Under the pieces are notes generated by a model. That model worked only from the letters and a program-made list of their open reading frames with translations. It made no database searches and had not been told where the DNA came from. From NCBI GenBank assembly GCA_963543925.1, contig CAUUCP010000003.1, positions 23,160-87,159 on the forward strand: DNA of 64,000 nucleotides, given 5' to 3'. The stretch is from Bacteroides_D sp963543925. GTDB taxonomy: Bacteria > Bacteroidota > Bacteroidia > Bacteroidales > CAJPTX01. The first letter of the stretch is position 1. Each line of letters begins with the position of its first letter. Both the position numbers and the translations under genes were made by a program. Below, piece by piece: positions 61,185-64,000 of this stretch.

Positions 61185-63782
61185 TTAGGGTTGCGTATTA
61201 TGGGAGATTGGGTCAGCACTGCGCTCAAGACGCGCCACGAGGCGTTGTGCCCGCTGGTAGTAAGATGAATTGGCAAGATAGAGTCCGTCGCGCCACTGTG
61301 ACTGATAGTAACGCAACAGCGCCTTCTGTTCTGCCCAAAAGGAATGGCAGAGAGAGTCCGCGGTACGGGAATCCCCCAGTGCGTAGAGGAGCTCGGCATG
61401 CTCTGCCGAATGCTCGTCCATCGGAAAGCGAGAACCTTTTAGTACCGCAAGGCTTTTACGTAGCACCTCTCGGGCACGGAGGGAGTCCCCTGTGGTCACG
61501 AGACTCTCGGCAAGCCGCTGGAAAGCCCCTCGGAGGTCTATTGTACGGATGGCTTGGCGAATCGGGAAGTCGGCAAGAAGGGTGGTATCGGCAAGGGTTG
61601 TATAATTGGCTTGCGACATCAATCTACGAAAAAGCGTGTCGGGTTCAATCGCCCCCGCGCGTCCTAGAGAATCCACTGGTGTACGCTCTGTAACGAAGCG
61701 GTAGACAAAGCCCTCGAAGCCGAGATATTCCTCTATACCTGGTAGATAGTGGCGCGGTACGGAGGTAAAGTAAACGGGACGCTTCCCCGCGTGCTTTAGC
61801 AGCTGCCACAGCACGTCGGCGGCAGGAATAAGCTTGTCAGACAGGGAATCGGAAAAGGATTTAGGCAAGACGAGTGGCTGGGAGGTATAGCACGCTTGCT
61901 GGATCTGTCGTCGATACCAAGGCAAAGAGAGCAACCCTACATTACAGACACGTACATCGGTACGAAAGCCCTCGACCTGCTGGAGATACCAAAGGGGGTA
62001 AGTATCGTTGTCACCTTCGGTAAAAAGGAGCGCCTGCTGGGGCAGCCCCACGAGATAATTATAGGCAAGCTCTTGGGCAAAGTAGCGTCCGTGACGATGG
62101 TGAGCAGGGTAATTCGTATACAAAAGAAGGAGAGGCAACGGGAGTGTCAATAGGAGACTGAGGGCAAGACTCCATTGTACGGAAAACCACTTTCTCCCCA
62201 CGAAGTAGAGCACAAAGGGGGTAAAGCCCATAGGGATAGAAAAAACGAGAAAGGAACCGACGTAGACGTAGTCTCGCTCGCGTGGCTGTAAGGGGGTATC
62301 GTTGAGGTAGAGAGCGATGGCAATCCCCGTGAGTAAGAACCAAAACAGGAGGAGGAAATGGTAACGTGGGCTACGGAAAAACAGGTAGAGAATGCCCAGT
62401 ATACCGAATAGCAAGGGGAGGGCGTAAAGGGGTTGCCTAGCCGTGGCATGCTGCATGGTGGGGGTAAACTGCGATGGGTCGCCAAGAAAGAAGGCGTCGA
62501 GAGCGGAGATCCCCGAGAGCACATTACCGTGCATACGCGAGGCTGTAGCATTGAGGACGTCGTCCTGCCGCCCGACAAAGTTCCATAGGAAATAGCGCCA
62601 ATACTGGTGGTTACACTGATAAGCCACCGTATAACGCAGGTTATCGGAAAAAGAGGGCGGCTTTTGTACACCATTTGCCCAAAAGGCATACATCTGCTGG
62701 TGATCGGGGGCTTGGCTATAAATACGAGGGTAGAGGGGCGACTTTCCGTACTGTTCTCGCGCAAGATAGGACTTTAGGGAAGTCACATCGGCAGGTGCTC
62801 CTAGGTTAAGGGGTGGGTTTGCCTCGGCTCGTACCACGACAAGCGTATAGGAGGAGTAGCCCAAAAGGAACAGTGCAAGACCAAGCACGAGAGTATGCCC
62901 ACGGGGACGAGCGCTCCGATAGGTCCATACCGCAGCGAGGACAAGGAGAAGAAAAAGGCTCAATAACGCTACGAGAGCGCCCATATTCTGCGAACAACCG
63001 AAGAGGTAGCTCCCAATAGCCGCCCCCCCCTGCAATAGGAGCAATACGCCCGACATGAGACCATAAAGTACGAGCGCCAAGCTCCCGAGTGCGACCCCAA
63101 CAGCCAACACAAAGCTCCGCCACCGAAAAGGGTAGCGTACGAAGTAGTAAAATAGTACCAAGACGGGGAGCGTGAGTAACGCCAACAAGTGTACTCCCAA
63201 GGAGAGCCCCAACCCATAGCCCACGAGTAGCAACCAACGCGAGGCGAGTAAGGGGGCGCGGCGTAGGGTCTCCTCCCAGCGAAGCATTGACCAAAAGACG
63301 AGGATCGTGAAAAGGGTTGAAAGGGCATAGACCTCGCTCTCTAGTGCTGAGTGCCAAAAGGTGTCGGTAAAGGCAAAGAGAAGCGAGCCCAGCACGGCAG
63401 CTCCGCCATGCAGAAGTCTATAAGGGAATGAAGCGACAGGGTGAGAAAAAGGTTGTGGTAAAGGAACTACTCGCTCAGCGATTCTCCGTATAGTGTCGCA
63501 CAAGAATGCCACGGCGAGCGCACAACACAGCGCCGACAGCACATTGATAGTCCACGGGATTGTGGCTGGAGTAGTGGCAAAGAGCGAGGCTGCTCGTGCA
63601 AGGAGAAGGTAGAACGGAGCACCAGGAGGATGTCCGATCTGCAAACGCGCAGCAGCCGCGACAAACTCAGGGCTATCCCAAAGACTCACGCCACTCTCTG
63701 CCGTAAGTAGATAAACCACCAAGGCTATCGCCCCAACAGATATCGGCAGGATAAGGTTATAATATCGACGAGAGCTATTCAT
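61185..63782 (-). CDS. DUF2723 family membrane protein
   Basis: 865 residues from the ATG at 63782; the open frame continues upstream without good features. The N-terminal DUF2723 signature is present: YLLTAESGVSLWDSPEFVAA, ARLQIGHPPGAPFYLLLARA. About 12-14 membrane segments follow, for example LLALLTLPVLVLFYYFV and LALSLLLTLPLPLLLLYTNY, then a soluble C-terminal part of about 300 residues (ALLFTEGDNDTYPLWYLQQVEGFRTDVRVCN). The fold resembles GT-C glycosyltransferases (protein O-mannosyltransferase-like), so glycan transfer in the envelope is likely, but the substrate is unknown. First gene of the operon with rsgA and hemW. Confidence 0.88.
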   Translation of the reverse strand: MNSSRRYYNLILPISVGAIALVVYLLTAESGVSLWDSPEFVAAAARLQIGHPPGAPFYLLLARAASLFATTPATIPWTINVLSALCCALAVAFLCDTIRRIAERVVPLPQPFSHPVASFPYRLLHGGAAVLGSLLFAFTDTFWHSALESEVYALSTLFTILVFWSMLRWEETLRRAPLLASRWLLLVGYGLGLSLGVHLLALLTLPVLVLFYYFVRYPFRWRSFVLAVGVALGSLALVLYGLMSGVLLLLQGGAAIGSYLFGCSQNMGALVALLSLFLLLVLAAVWTYRSARPRGHTLVLGLALFLLGYSSYTLVVVRAEANPPLNLGAPADVTSLKSYLAREQYGKSPLYPRIYSQAPDHQQMYAFWANGVQKPPSFSDNLRYTVAYQCNHQYWRYFLWNFVGRQDDVLNATASRMHGNVLSGISALDAFFLGDPSQFTPTMQHATARQPLYALPLLFGILGILYLFFRSPRYHFLLLFWFLLTGIAIALYLNDTPLQPRERDYVYVGSFLVFSIPMGFTPFVLYFVGRKWFSVQWSLALSLLLTLPLPLLLLYTNYPAHHRHGRYFAQELAYNYLVGLPQQALLFTEGDNDTYPLWYLQQVEGFRTDVRVCNVGLLSLPWYRRQIQQACYTSQPLVLPKSFSDSLSDKLIPAADVLWQLLKHAGKRPVYFTSVPRHYLPGIEEYLGFEGFVYRFVTERTPVDSLGRAGAIEPDTLFRRLMSQANYTTLADTTLLADFPIRQAIRTIDLRGAFQRLAESLVTTGDSLRAREVLRKSLAVLKGSRFPMDEHSAEHAELLYALGDSRTADSLCHSFWAEQKALLRYYQSQWRDGLYLANSSYYQRAQRLVARLERSADPISHNTQP

Positions 63783-64000
63783 CGAGACAAAGGTAGGAAA
63801 AGTAAAGGATGGTATAAAAAGCTTTCTGTGTACAGCGCTCAATTTGCACGAGCGAATCCCAGCCCACTCTTCCTAGAAGGATCTAAAACAGCCTAAAGCG
63901 ACCTAATTCAGGACTCTAAGCGTTCCCCTCCCACGCCTTTACAGCTTGGTAGTGTCCGTAAAAGTGTGTAAGCGCCACGGTCACTCATTCCTCCAGCGAG
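63783..64000. other. Right edge, no gene seen
   Basis: 218 bp upstream of the DUF2723 gene. I see no clear coding region, RNA gene or repeat. Confidence 0.4.

Overview
The window looks like chromosome of a Bacteroidota species, most likely a Porphyromonas or close relative. The evidence: type IX secretion (T9SS) sorting domains of both kinds (a gliding-motility-type C-terminus at 1290-2717 and a type A C-terminus at 46304-46852); a 722-residue dipeptidyl peptidase IV of the Porphyromonas type; many TAnnTTTG-type -7 boxes, the Bacteroidota promoter signature; a tmRNA with tag GENSFALAA; and few strong Shine-Dalgarno sites. The genus is an inference.

Layout. 1-5.9 kb: the end of a periplasmic beta-propeller sensor-type gene (runs off the left edge), a T9SS-exported protein, an OstA/LptA-like protein and a SurA-like chaperone. 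5.9-14.8 kb: an accessory island with twin AAA-ATPase/PD-(D/E)XK genes (DUF1703 type) bracketed by repeats, then a type I restriction locus hsdM-hsdR whose hsdS is only a stub. 14.9-22.5 kb: housekeeping genes (PPIase-like lipoprotein, folC, argS, secA). 22.7-24.4 kb: one DUF262/GmrSD-like gene. 24.7-29.7 kb: atpBEFHAG without beta and epsilon genes. 29.8-34.1 kb: DAHP synthase/chorismate mutase, tsf, rpsB, rpsI, rplM. 34.3-38.1 kb: a sigma-54-type response regulator without a DNA-binding domain, coupled to a coiled-coil protein, then a membrane protein and a DUF4197 lipoprotein. 38.2-41.8 kb: DPP IV, tmRNA, O6-alkylguanine-DNA methyltransferase, tRNA-Asp. 41.9-48.7 kb: exported proteins, including two paralogues carrying a repeated TRRPRGGFAV motif, a T9SS substrate and an Asp-rich outer-membrane protein. 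48.8-51.8 kb: PBP1A and a Rieske-like lipoprotein. 51.9-56.5 kb: a second accessory island with a half-length, nonsense-interrupted hsdS, a third DUF1703 gene, an IS30 transposase tail and a DUF1016 nuclease inside 31-bp inverted repeats. 56.6-59.0 kb: a BspA-like surface protein. 59.1-63.8 kb: hemW, rsgA and a DUF2723 membrane protein in one operon.

How it fits together. The two accessory islands, 42 kb apart, are related: both contain DUF1703 genes, hsdS pieces starting with nearly the same coding sequence, and copies of the same intergenic repeat family. The most unusual structure is the DUF1703 twin pair. The copies are identical at protein level over about 345 C-terminal residues and almost so over about 97 N-terminal residues, but an 87-residue block of the same length between them (containing the Walker B-like motif) is strongly diverged. 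Together with the hsdS fragments, this suggests local gene conversion and module exchange among defence-type genes. All functional statements are from sequence reading only; no database search was possible.
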